A stretch of 6,597 nt of DNA. Origin: Thermoplasmata archaeon. Lineage in GTDB: Archaea > Thermoplasmatota > Thermoplasmata > UBA184. Positions 1 through 5,631 of this stretch are shown here, in pieces. Within the stretch, counting starts at the first letter, position 1, and every line of letters starts with the position of its first letter. Where the stretch lies: the NCBI GenBank assembly GCA_027314845.1, contig DAHVAA010000090.1, positions 1-6,597 on the forward strand, written 5' to 3'. Position numbers and translations under genes: made by a program. Below the pieces are notes generated by a model that did no database searches, was not told where the DNA came from, and worked only from the letters and a program-made list of their open reading frames with translations.

Positions 1-775
1 CCGTCGGGGCGAGCTGGGCGGGATCCCCCGGGCCGTTCCCCACGAGGAGGCCCCGGACCTTCCGTCCGTCCCATCGGGTCGGGACCTCGTGGTCGTAGGG
101 GAGTCGCAGGACCGCGACCCCGCGGTCGAGGAGCGCACGAAGGATGCTCGCCTTCACTCCACAATCGAGCACCGCGACCACCGGGTCGCGCGTCCGGCCG
201 AGAAGCGCCGGCGCCTTCGGAGCGACCTCGGCCATGTAGTTCTCGTCGGCGTACGCCGGCGCGCGGGCGATCGCCGACGCGAGTTCCGCGGCGGAAGGCA
301 CCCCGCGGTCGGCGGAGCCGACATCGATCACGCCGCGAACGACCCCCTCCGCGCGGAGGTGCTCGGTGAGCCGACGGGTGTCGATGCCACGGATCCCCGG
401 CACTCCTTCGGCCTCGAGCCACTCCTCGAGGGAGCGGGAGCTCGACCAGTGGTTCGGCCGGGTCGTGCCGCGAACCAGCACGCCCCGGACCTGCACCTCC
501 TCGCTCTCCAGGGAGGGAAGGCCGTTCCCATCGCGGGCCCCCGCCGGCGGCACGCCGTAGTTCCCGAGCAGCGGGTAGGTGAACGTGAGGATCTGACCGC
601 GATAGGACGGGTCGGTGAGCGACTCCGGGTAGCCGACCATCCCGGTGGTGAAGACGACCTCGCCGACCCGGCGGGCGGGAGCGCCGAAGCCGACCCCGTC
701 GAAGCGACTACCGTCCTCGAGAAATAGGGTCCCCCGAAGCGCGGCATCCCTCGGCCGGGACGGCTCGGGCGTCAA
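1..775 (-). CDS. carA: Carbamoyl-phosphate synthase small (glutaminase) subunit, 3' end outside window
   Basis: CarA hydrolyses glutamine and passes ammonia to the large subunit CarB, which makes carbamoyl phosphate for pyrimidine and arginine synthesis in the cytoplasm. The 258 codons seen hold the full N-terminal CPSase small-chain domain and the beginning of the class I amidotransferase domain. Diagnostic segments are LEDGSRFDG (residues 19-27), GEVVFTTGMVGYPE (38-51) followed by SLTDPSYRGQ, GIRGIDTRRLT, VAVLDCGVK at the start of the amidotransferase domain, and GNGPGDP (246-252). The catalytic Cys and His/Glu lie beyond the left edge; the family is usually about 360-380 residues. The only in-frame start near the conserved N-terminus is TTG at 775. 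An ATG at 747 is one frame off. carB would be expected further left, but is not visible. Family assignment is near certain; the start is not. Confidence 0.95.
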   Translation of the reverse strand, partial: MTPEPSRPRDAALRGTLFLEDGSRFDGVGFGAPARRVGEVVFTTGMVGYPESLTDPSYRGQILTFTYPLLGNYGVPPAGARDGNGLPSLESEEVQVRGVLVRGTTRPNHWSSSRSLEEWLEAEGVPGIRGIDTRRLTEHLRAEGVVRGVIDVGSADRGVPSAAELASAIARAPAYADENYMAEVAPKAPALLGRTRDPVVAVLDCGVKASILRALLDRGVAVLRLPYDHEVPTRWDGRKVRGLLVGNGPGDPAQLAPT

Positions 776-805
776 GACCCGAACGCAACGAGGAGGTGTG
801 TCGGG

Positions 806-815
806 CTTAACATTT
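806..815 (-). promoter_or_regulatory. Possible TATA box of carA
   Basis: Read on the minus strand this is AAATGTTAAG, an AT-rich island in very GC-rich surroundings. It sits about 35 nt upstream of the TTG at 775, so a start site about 26 nt downstream would give a leader of about 8-10 nt. The match to the archaeal TATA consensus is only partial. Confidence 0.35.
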
Positions 816-870
816 GCCGTCGCGCGCCGCGCCGTGCGAGGGCGACGCGCGCTGCGTCGGGCGGCGAGCC

Positions 871-878
871 ATCAAATC
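871..878 (+). promoter_or_regulatory. Possible TATA box of the flavoprotein gene
   Basis: ATCAAATC is the only AT-rich stretch between the divergent carA and flavoprotein genes on this side. Its centre is about 26 nt before the GTG at 901, the spacing expected for a leaderless archaeal transcript starting at that codon. The other in-frame GTG at 889 lies too close to the box. The sequence is a weak match to consensus. Confidence 0.4.
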
Positions 879-900
879 TCCCCGGTGGGTGAGCCGCCAC

Positions 901-1896
901 GTGCCCGGCTTTCCTCGACTGAAGGAGTCGTACGATTTCGTCGTGCTCGGGGCCGGCCATGCCGGACTCCACGCCGGTCTCAAGGCGGCGCTCCTCGGCT
1001 ACACGGCGCTCCTGGTCGATCGGGGCCCGAAGTACTCGCGGTCCTACTACGCTCCCCGGATGGACAACATCCCCGGGTTTCCCGAGGGGGTATCGGGCCA
1101 TGCGTTGCTCGACCGTCAGATCGCCCAGGTCCGGGCGGTCGAGGAACGGGTGACGTACGTGACCCCGGCCCGCGCGCGCCGGGCCGTACGGACGGACCCG
1201 GGCTTTGAGGTGACGTTCGAGTGGCTCAAGCAGACGCACACGGTGCGCGGCCGCGCGCTGGTCCTTGCGCTCGGCGTGGTCGACCGGATCCCCGAGGTCG
1301 AGGGCAAGATCGACCCGATCTTCCCGTGGGCGAACTTCGGGATCGTCGATTTCTGCCTCCTCTGCGACGGGCACACGTTGCCGGGTCGCTCGGTGGGAGT
1401 GATCGGTCACGACTCCTTCGCGGTCCGGACCGCGCTCGACCTTCTGCACTTCGGTCCGTCCTCGGTCGAGCTCCTGCTTCACGGACGTCCGCTGCTCGAG
1501 GGCTCGTCGGACGAGGAGCGGGCCGACCTCACCGCGGCGCTTCGCGAGCACCGCGTGGCGGTCGTCGAGCCGGCGATGGTCGGGTTCGACGAGATCCGGG
1601 AGAAGCGTTTCGGGGTCCGCTTCGCCGACGGGAGCCGCAAGAGCTACGACCGGGGGTTCAGCGCTCTGGGATGGTACGACATGCACGACTCGATCCCGCG
1701 CTCGCTCGGGTGCGCCTTCGACTCGGACGGGTTCGTGGTCACGGACGAGGATTGCCGAACGCTGGCCGAATCGGACGGCCGGCCGATCCCGGGGCTCTAC
1801 TGCATCGGCGACCTTCGCAACGGCTGGAACCAGATCCCCGATGCGTGGGCGACGGCGGAGCGCGCGGTCATCCACGCCTACGCCGCGTTCCTCTGA
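901..1896 (+). CDS. Thioredoxin-reductase-like FAD disulfide oxidoreductase with degenerate NADPH site
   Basis: This 331-residue protein has the layout of low-molecular-weight thioredoxin reductase. There is an FAD-binding GAGHAG (residues 17-22) after a beta strand, a redox CLLC pair (C152, C155) followed by DG as in the family's CATCDG, and a C-terminal FAD motif in GLYCIGDLRNG. It probably transfers electrons through FAD to a disulfide partner such as thioredoxin. The NADPH domain is abnormal: the family's GGGNTA reads GHDSFA (169-174), and HRRxxxRA reads HGRPLLEG (194-201). NADPH is therefore unlikely to be the donor. Known relatives of this kind are the Thermoplasma acidophilum reductase, F420H2-dependent DFTR and ferredoxin-dependent FFTR; which donor applies here cannot be told. 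I chose GTG 901 because homologous sequence begins right after it and a TATA-like box lies 26 nt upstream. An in-frame TTG at 814 would add 29 basic residues. It is divergent from carA and convergent with the HAD gene. Confidence 0.88.
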   Translation: MPGFPRLKESYDFVVLGAGHAGLHAGLKAALLGYTALLVDRGPKYSRSYYAPRMDNIPGFPEGVSGHALLDRQIAQVRAVEERVTYVTPARARRAVRTDPGFEVTFEWLKQTHTVRGRALVLALGVVDRIPEVEGKIDPIFPWANFGIVDFCLLCDGHTLPGRSVGVIGHDSFAVRTALDLLHFGPSSVELLLHGRPLLEGSSDEERADLTAALREHRVAVVEPAMVGFDEIREKRFGVRFADGSRKSYDRGFSALGWYDMHDSIPRSLGCAFDSDGFVVTDEDCRTLAESDGRPIPGLYCIGDLRNGWNQIPDAWATAERAVIHAYAAFL

Positions 1897-1904
1897 GCGG
1901 GTCG

Positions 1905-1924
1905 GCCCCCCAGGCGGCGGGGGC
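1905..1924. terminator. GC hairpin between convergent genes
   Basis: GCCCCC (1905-1910) can pair with GGGGGC (1919-1924) around an 8-nt loop, in the 27-nt gap between the convergent flavoprotein and HAD genes; it touches the HAD stop codon. There is no T tract on either side, so it may only be a by-product of high GC content. Confidence 0.2.
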
Positions 1925-2667
1925 TACGCCGGGCGCGGCGGGGCCGCGACGTCGAGCTGGCGGGCGAGCGCCGGAAGGTCCGGCGCGACCGCGGAGGCCC
2001 CGGCCGCTAGGAAGCGTTCCTCGGTCATCGACCCGGCTGTCCCCTCCGTTGGGTCCGGGAGCACCGCATAGAAACGGACCCGGGCGCGGGTCGCGCACTC
2101 GGCGTCGATGAGGTGGTCGCCCACGAAGAGCGCACGTTCGAGCGGGATCTGCATCTCGCGAAGGAGCAGTAGGAGGGCTTCGGGAGCCGGCTTGGCGGGC
2201 CCGGGGTGACTGCGGCTGCGCAGGTAGGTGAAGTACGGCTCGAGCTTCGCCCGAAGCAGGGCCTGGCGCGCGAACGTCTCCGAGCTGCGGGTGAGCAAGC
2301 CCAACCGGAAGCCGCGGGCCTCGAGCGCCTTCAGCAGCTCCGCCGCGCCCGGGCGCGCGACCGTCCGGGGAAGCGCTTCGAGCTCGATCGCGTCGATCCG
2401 CTTGTGGTACTCCGCCTCGAACCGGTACATCGTCCCGTCCGGAGCCCCCTGGTTGCGCAGCTCCTCGCGGGCGGTCTCGACGATGCGGTGGATCGGCTGG
2501 TCGAGCGAGAGATGGCCCGGCATGACCCCGTGGGATTCGGCGAGCCGGATCACCTCCGAGCGCATCCGGCGGAAGTCGTGCCGGGAGAGGACGAGGGTGC
2601 CGTCGAGGTCGAAGACCACGCCGAGCAACGGCTCGAGAAAGTGCGGCTCACCCTCGCGTACGGGCAT
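1924..2667 (-). CDS. HAD-superfamily phosphatase, phosphoglycolate-phosphatase-like
   Basis: A 247-residue HAD hydrolase with all four motifs in order: DLDGT (nucleophile D20, acid D22), T126 in LLTRSS, K159 in PAKPAPEA, and GDHLID (D184, D188) for Mg2+. Residues from about 27 to 105 form the helical C1 cap typical of the phosphoglycolate phosphatase/beta-phosphoglucomutase branch. The expected activity is Mg2+-dependent hydrolysis of a small phosphate ester in the cytoplasm; the substrate cannot be deduced. Length is normal for the family. The ATG at 2667 has GGGAGGAG directly before it, so a Shine-Dalgarno exists but only 2 nt from the start codon, closer than usual. It is the last gene of the minus-strand group, 90 nt after the zinc-ribbon gene, with its own possible TATA box. 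Family is certain, specific name is not. Confidence 0.92.
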   Translation of the reverse strand: MPVREGEPHFLEPLLGVVFDLDGTLVLSRHDFRRMRSEVIRLAESHGVMPGHLSLDQPIHRIVETAREELRNQGAPDGTMYRFEAEYHKRIDAIELEALPRTVARPGAAELLKALEARGFRLGLLTRSSETFARQALLRAKLEPYFTYLRSRSHPGPAKPAPEALLLLLREMQIPLERALFVGDHLIDAECATRARVRFYAVLPDPTEGTAGSMTEERFLAAGASAVAPDLPALARQLDVAAPPRPA

Positions 2668-2705
2668 CTCCTCCCGTCCCGTCCCACTTACGCGTCGCGA
2701 CCCCC

Positions 2706-2715
2706 GTTAAGGGTT
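2706..2715 (-). promoter_or_regulatory. Possible TATA box of the HAD gene
   Basis: On the minus strand this reads AAACCCTTAAC. The TTAA core lies about 41 nt before the ATG at 2667, which would give a leader of about 15 nt holding the GGGAGGAG ribosome-binding sequence. It suggests the HAD gene can be transcribed apart from the zinc-ribbon gene upstream. Confidence 0.3.
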
Positions 2716-2757
2716 TGCCTCCACGGGCAGGGAAGCCGCGATGGGGAGTCCCGGGCT

Positions 2758-3051
2758 TCAGGGCGCGGGCGTCTGGTGGTAGGCCAGTCCGTACCAGGTC
2801 CCGCGCTCCCGGTCGAAGGTCGTTCCGCACTGGTAGCAGAAGTAGATCCGGTGCGGCGGCTCCTTCGGCTCCTTTTCCATGGGGGTTCCGCAGATCGGGC
2901 AGCAGAGCTTGGCTTCGACCTCTGGGAGGCCATGCCAGGCATCCCGTCGGCGGTCGTAGACGACCCCGTCGTAGGGGCAGATGAACATCGGGTACGGTAC
3001 GGTGGGCGAAGCCGGCCCGTTCATCGCTCGGCCGCAGACGGGGCAGAACAT
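2758..3051 (-). CDS. Small tandem zinc-ribbon protein
   Basis: A 97-residue protein made of two related zinc-ribbon units. Unit 1 (residues 3-42) runs CPVCG, then CPYDG, then YDRRRDAWHGL. Unit 2 (51-89) runs CPICG, then CYQCG, then FDRERGTWYGL. Unit 2 has four Cys ligands (C51, C54, C72, C75). In unit 1 the fourth ligand is Asp (D28) after C3, C6 and C25. There are no membrane segments or enzyme motifs, so it is a soluble metal-binding protein whose partner (nucleic acid or protein) is unknown. I do not recognise a named family. The ATG at 3051 lies 45 nt after the methyltransferase stop with no convincing Shine-Dalgarno or TATA box of its own, which favours co-transcription with the methyltransferase. 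Confidence 0.85.
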   Translation of the reverse strand: MFCPVCGRAMNGPASPTVPYPMFICPYDGVVYDRRRDAWHGLPEVEAKLCCPICGTPMEKEPKEPPHRIYFCYQCGTTFDRERGTWYGLAYHQTPAP

Positions 3052-3096
3052 CCGGCCCGGGAGTAGGTCACCGGGCCGATGAACGTAGCGCCCCGC

Positions 3097-4605
3097 TCAG
3101 CGGTCCCCCAGCGGCCGGCAAAGGGTGACGACGGATTCGCGCAGCTCGAAGCTCCGGCGTTGGCCGCTGCGGCGGGTTCGCGCCACCTCGACGGAGACGA
3201 TCTCGAGGCCGGCTCGCGCGCCGAGGCGGGCGAGGAGGAGGTCGCCCGGCACGTACTCCCCCGCGAGAAGCGAGTCTCCGACCACCACGACCAACCGTCC
3301 GCCCGGACGGAGCGCCCGACGGACCTCGACGAGGACGGGGAAGAGGTCGGCGAAGTACCGGTGGACGACCGCGTGCATGTCGTCGCGGCGATAGGTTCCC
3401 TTGCGCCGAAGGTTCTCCTGGATCCGAGGGAGGATCTCTGCCAGCCAGGGGTCGGGGAGGCCGGTGAGGGTCGCGTAGGCCGCGGTCTCCGACCGAGGAA
3501 GGTTGTCGCAGGCGACCTCGGCCTTCCGCAGGGCCGCGAGGTCGGCGTACGAGCGGGCGTAGCCGAGCCAGGCGAGGTCGACCTTGTAGTTCATCACGTA
3601 GTCCATCCCGTTCACATACGGCGGGCTCGTGACCGCCAGGTCGACCGAGCCCGGTGGCCAGGTGCCGACCCGAGCATCCTGCTGCAGGACCTCGGCGGCC
3701 GGCCCGGGCCGGGGCACCTCGACCCTGAGCCGCTCGAGGTCGGCCACCATCTCCCCGACGGCGGCCTCGAACCGAGCGATCGGTCCGGGCCCCTCGTCCC
3801 GCACCCGTCGGTCGTAGCCGAGGCACGGAGAGCGATGGAGGCGGCTCGAGGGGATCAGGACCCGGCCGAACGCGAGCCGGAGCGCATCCGGGACCGGCGC
3901 GCTCTGCGGGGGGAGCGCATCCCGAAGGCGAGTAAGCTCGGCAAGCGCGCCCGGTGAGAACTGGCGTGGGGTCTCTCGAAGGAACGGCAGCGCCCCCATC
4001 CGCCGGCGCCGAGCGGCGACGACCGTGCGTGCCGCGGCCGCCGCGAGCGCGTCGCCGTCGAGCTCGAAACGGGTCTTGACCTTCGAGGCGAGTACGGCGG
4101 GCGCGAGCAGCTCGGTGCCCCACGCGCGAGCTCCCGCCCGACGCGCCTCGACGAGCGTGGTCCCGCTGCCCGCGAACGGGTCGAGGACCGTCGCTCCCCG
4201 GCCGACCTCGAGCCGCTCGAGGACCCCGACGACGAACTCCGCGGAATACCCCTGGACGTACGGCCACCACCGATGCACCGGCAGCGACTCGTTCGAGCGA
4301 AAGGTGATCGACCCAGTGTACCGCCCGAGCCCTACCCCGTTCTCCCGCTCGAACCGCTCGACGTACGCGGCCGGGTTCACGAAATCGTCGCGGGCGTGGA
4401 GCTGCTCGTAGTCGCTGAGGACCCAAAGTCCCCGCCCGATCCGCAGCACGTCCCCGCGCTCGGAGAGGGCGTCCAGCGCCGCTTCGACGCGCCGCGGGCT
4501 GTCCTCGATCCGACGGGCGAGCTGCCGGACGGTCGCGCCGAGGGCCCCGGACTCCCCCAGCACCGAGCGGACCGCGCTCGAGACCGCCCCGGTCGACGCT
4601 GCCAC
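3097..4605 (-). CDS. DNA methyltransferase (TSPPY type, probably N4-cytosine) with N-terminal winged helix
   Basis: A 502-residue protein. Residues about 10-65 look like a winged helix-turn-helix (TVRQLARRI, then a recognition helix, then GDVLRIGRGLWVLS). The SAM-binding motif I is DPFAGSGT (142-149), followed by VEARRAGARAWGTEL. The catalytic motif IV is TSPPYVNGMDY (326-336), followed by a DLAWLG segment, and RPGGRLVVVVGDS (433-445) forms a later core strand. TSPPY is typical of exocyclic-amino DNA methyltransferases, most often N4-cytosine. The order motif I, about 180 residues, motif IV resembles the alpha arrangement; the intervening part may hold target recognition. No endonuclease gene is adjacent, so this is a solitary methyltransferase within the window. 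The start is GTG, with a TATA-like box about 25 nt upstream, indicating a leaderless transcript. Exact base specificity and even DNA versus RNA as substrate cannot be proven from sequence. Confidence 0.88.
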   Translation of the reverse strand: MAASTGAVSSAVRSVLGESGALGATVRQLARRIEDSPRRVEAALDALSERGDVLRIGRGLWVLSDYEQLHARDDFVNPAAYVERFERENGVGLGRYTGSITFRSNESLPVHRWWPYVQGYSAEFVVGVLERLEVGRGATVLDPFAGSGTTLVEARRAGARAWGTELLAPAVLASKVKTRFELDGDALAAAAARTVVAARRRRMGALPFLRETPRQFSPGALAELTRLRDALPPQSAPVPDALRLAFGRVLIPSSRLHRSPCLGYDRRVRDEGPGPIARFEAAVGEMVADLERLRVEVPRPGPAAEVLQQDARVGTWPPGSVDLAVTSPPYVNGMDYVMNYKVDLAWLGYARSYADLAALRKAEVACDNLPRSETAAYATLTGLPDPWLAEILPRIQENLRRKGTYRRDDMHAVVHRYFADLFPVLVEVRRALRPGGRLVVVVGDSLLAGEYVPGDLLLARLGARAGLEIVSVEVARTRRSGQRRSFELRESVVTLCRPLGDR

Positions 4606-4625
4606 GGACCCGGGAGCCGTCTGGG

Positions 4626-4633
4626 CTAATATC
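4626..4633 (-). promoter_or_regulatory. TATA-like box of the methyltransferase gene
   Basis: The minus strand reads GATATTAG here, centred about 25 nt before the GTG at 4605. That places transcription initiation at or next to the start codon. It lies in the 42-nt gap after the CHAD gene, so the methyltransferase can have its own promoter. Confidence 0.5.
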
Positions 4634-4647
4634 CGCGAGGTGCCGGC

Positions 4648-5526
4648 CTAGGTCGCCCGCTCGGCGAGGAGGATCTTACGCGGGCGGAGGGATTTCAGGG
4701 TCGCGACGATCGATCGACGGGCGGATCGTCGCTCCGCGCGGAGCGCCTTCCCCCATCGGCTCGCTCGGAGGTCGGGCTCGAGGCCCGAGAGCAGCATGTC
4801 GAGGTCGTGGAGGTGCCCGAGCTCGCTCTGAAGCCGACGGAGGACCCCCGGCACGGGCCGTCCTCGGGCGGGTTCGACCGCTCCCGATAGGTCCGCGAGC
4901 TGGCGGAACTGGCGCACCCGGATCCGGAGGCGGTGAAGGCGCTCCATGGACGGCTGGCGACGCGCCCGTCGATGCGCGGACACGAGCTTTCGATGGAGTC
5001 GTCCTCGGTGGTCATCGAGGAGCCGGCGTACGCGCGTCGCCGAGGGCCGACGGACCGAGCCCCGGAGCACCGAGCGTACCGCCTCGAAGAGTCCTGCGGT
5101 CGCCTCCGCCCGGAGCCGGGCGCGCAGGAGCTCGCGGCCGGTGTGGGCATCGTCACGAAGGCGGCTGCGGTGTCGGTCCAGTCGGTCCCGTTCCCCGCGG
5201 GTGTGGGCCGCGACCTCGACCCCGGCGAGGAGTTCGACCGCTACGTCCCGGTCCCGGACCTGGCCGACGAGCTGGGCGAGCCGACGGACGCGCGTGTCGA
5301 GCGGCACCAGCCGGCCCCGGGCCCGTTCCGAGAGAAGCGGCCCGCTCAGCGAGAGCCCAAGGTGGAGCCGCCGCAGGTCCCGGTGCAGCCGATGCAGGCT
5401 CCCGGGGCTCGGCCGCGGCGACCTCGCGACCACTTCCACGTGGGACTCTACGCTCACGGCAAGGCGTTCGACCTCGTCGAAGAGGCGGCTCGCCGTTTCG
5501 AGCCCGGGCTCGGGATCCTCGTGCAC
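4648..5526 (-). CDS. CHAD-domain protein (polyphosphate-associated)
   Basis: A protein of about 292 residues, rich in Arg, His and Leu, with the internally repeated pattern of the CHAD (conserved histidine alpha-helical) domain. The first half has LHRLHRDLRRLH (about residues 44-55) and VGQVRDRDVAVELL (about 86-99). The second half has LHRLRIRVRQFRQL (about 196-209) and LGHLHDLDMLL (about 235-245). These match the paired helix signatures of the family. CHAD domains are known to bind polyphosphate through a basic helical surface and to associate with polyphosphate granules. There is no CYTH domain here, so it is a stand-alone CHAD protein. It is divergent from an exopolyphosphatase gene 105 nt away, which supports the role. 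GTG 5526 is chosen because upstream codons in frame offer no start before the intergenic region; the same frame stays open through the antisense of ppx, which is not coding. Confidence 0.87.
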   Translation of the reverse strand: MHEDPEPGLETASRLFDEVERLAVSVESHVEVVARSPRPSPGSLHRLHRDLRRLHLGLSLSGPLLSERARGRLVPLDTRVRRLAQLVGQVRDRDVAVELLAGVEVAAHTRGERDRLDRHRSRLRDDAHTGRELLRARLRAEATAGLFEAVRSVLRGSVRRPSATRVRRLLDDHRGRLHRKLVSAHRRARRQPSMERLHRLRIRVRQFRQLADLSGAVEPARGRPVPGVLRRLQSELGHLHDLDMLLSGLEPDLRASRWGKALRAERRSARRSIVATLKSLRPRKILLAERAT

Positions 5527-5560
5527 GCGCCGCGTCCCGCGGGCCCTAGCCGCCGACGGG

Positions 5561-5568
5561 TAGTAACA
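5561..5568 (-). promoter_or_regulatory. Possible TATA box of the CHAD gene
   Basis: The minus strand reads TGTTACTA, about 39 nt before the GTG at 5526; this would give a leader of about 13 nt. It is a partial consensus match, but the most AT-rich site in the minus-strand upstream region. Confidence 0.3.
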
Positions 5569-5600
5569 CCATGCTCGACGCCGCGCCGGTTCGACCCGAG

Positions 5601-5610
5601 AGTAGTTAGC
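5601..5610 (+). promoter_or_regulatory. TATA-like box of the exopolyphosphatase gene
   Basis: AGTAGTTAGC is preceded by a purine-rich stretch (CGAGAG) that could serve as a BRE element. Its centre is about 26 nt before the GTG at 5632, so the transcript should begin at or next to that codon. This supports GTG 5632 over the internal GTG at 5698. Confidence 0.45.
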
Positions 5611-5631
5611 GGCCGGCCGACTGCCTCGACC

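Noticed and set aside
89..727. Plus-strand open frame of about 210 codons
   Set aside because: Antisense to the well-conserved carA sequence; its composition is that of a shadow frame.
791..798. Perfect Shine-Dalgarno-like AGGAGGTG on the plus strand
   Set aside because: No start codon lies at suitable spacing: the nearest in-frame option is TTG 814, about 15 nt away, and the conserved protein begins after 901. On the minus strand it falls just upstream of the carA start as CACCTCCT, which has no known meaning there. Kept only as a reason not to exclude the TTG 814 start entirely.
3068..4426. Open minus-strand frame of about 450 codons overlapping the methyltransferase
   Set aside because: Arg/Pro/Gly-rich translation without domains; it is an alternative frame of the methyltransferase gene, which carries clear motifs I and IV.
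3097..4605. Restriction-modification system
   Set aside because: None of the neighbouring products (CHAD, zinc ribbon, HAD phosphatase) resembles a restriction endonuclease or a specificity subunit.
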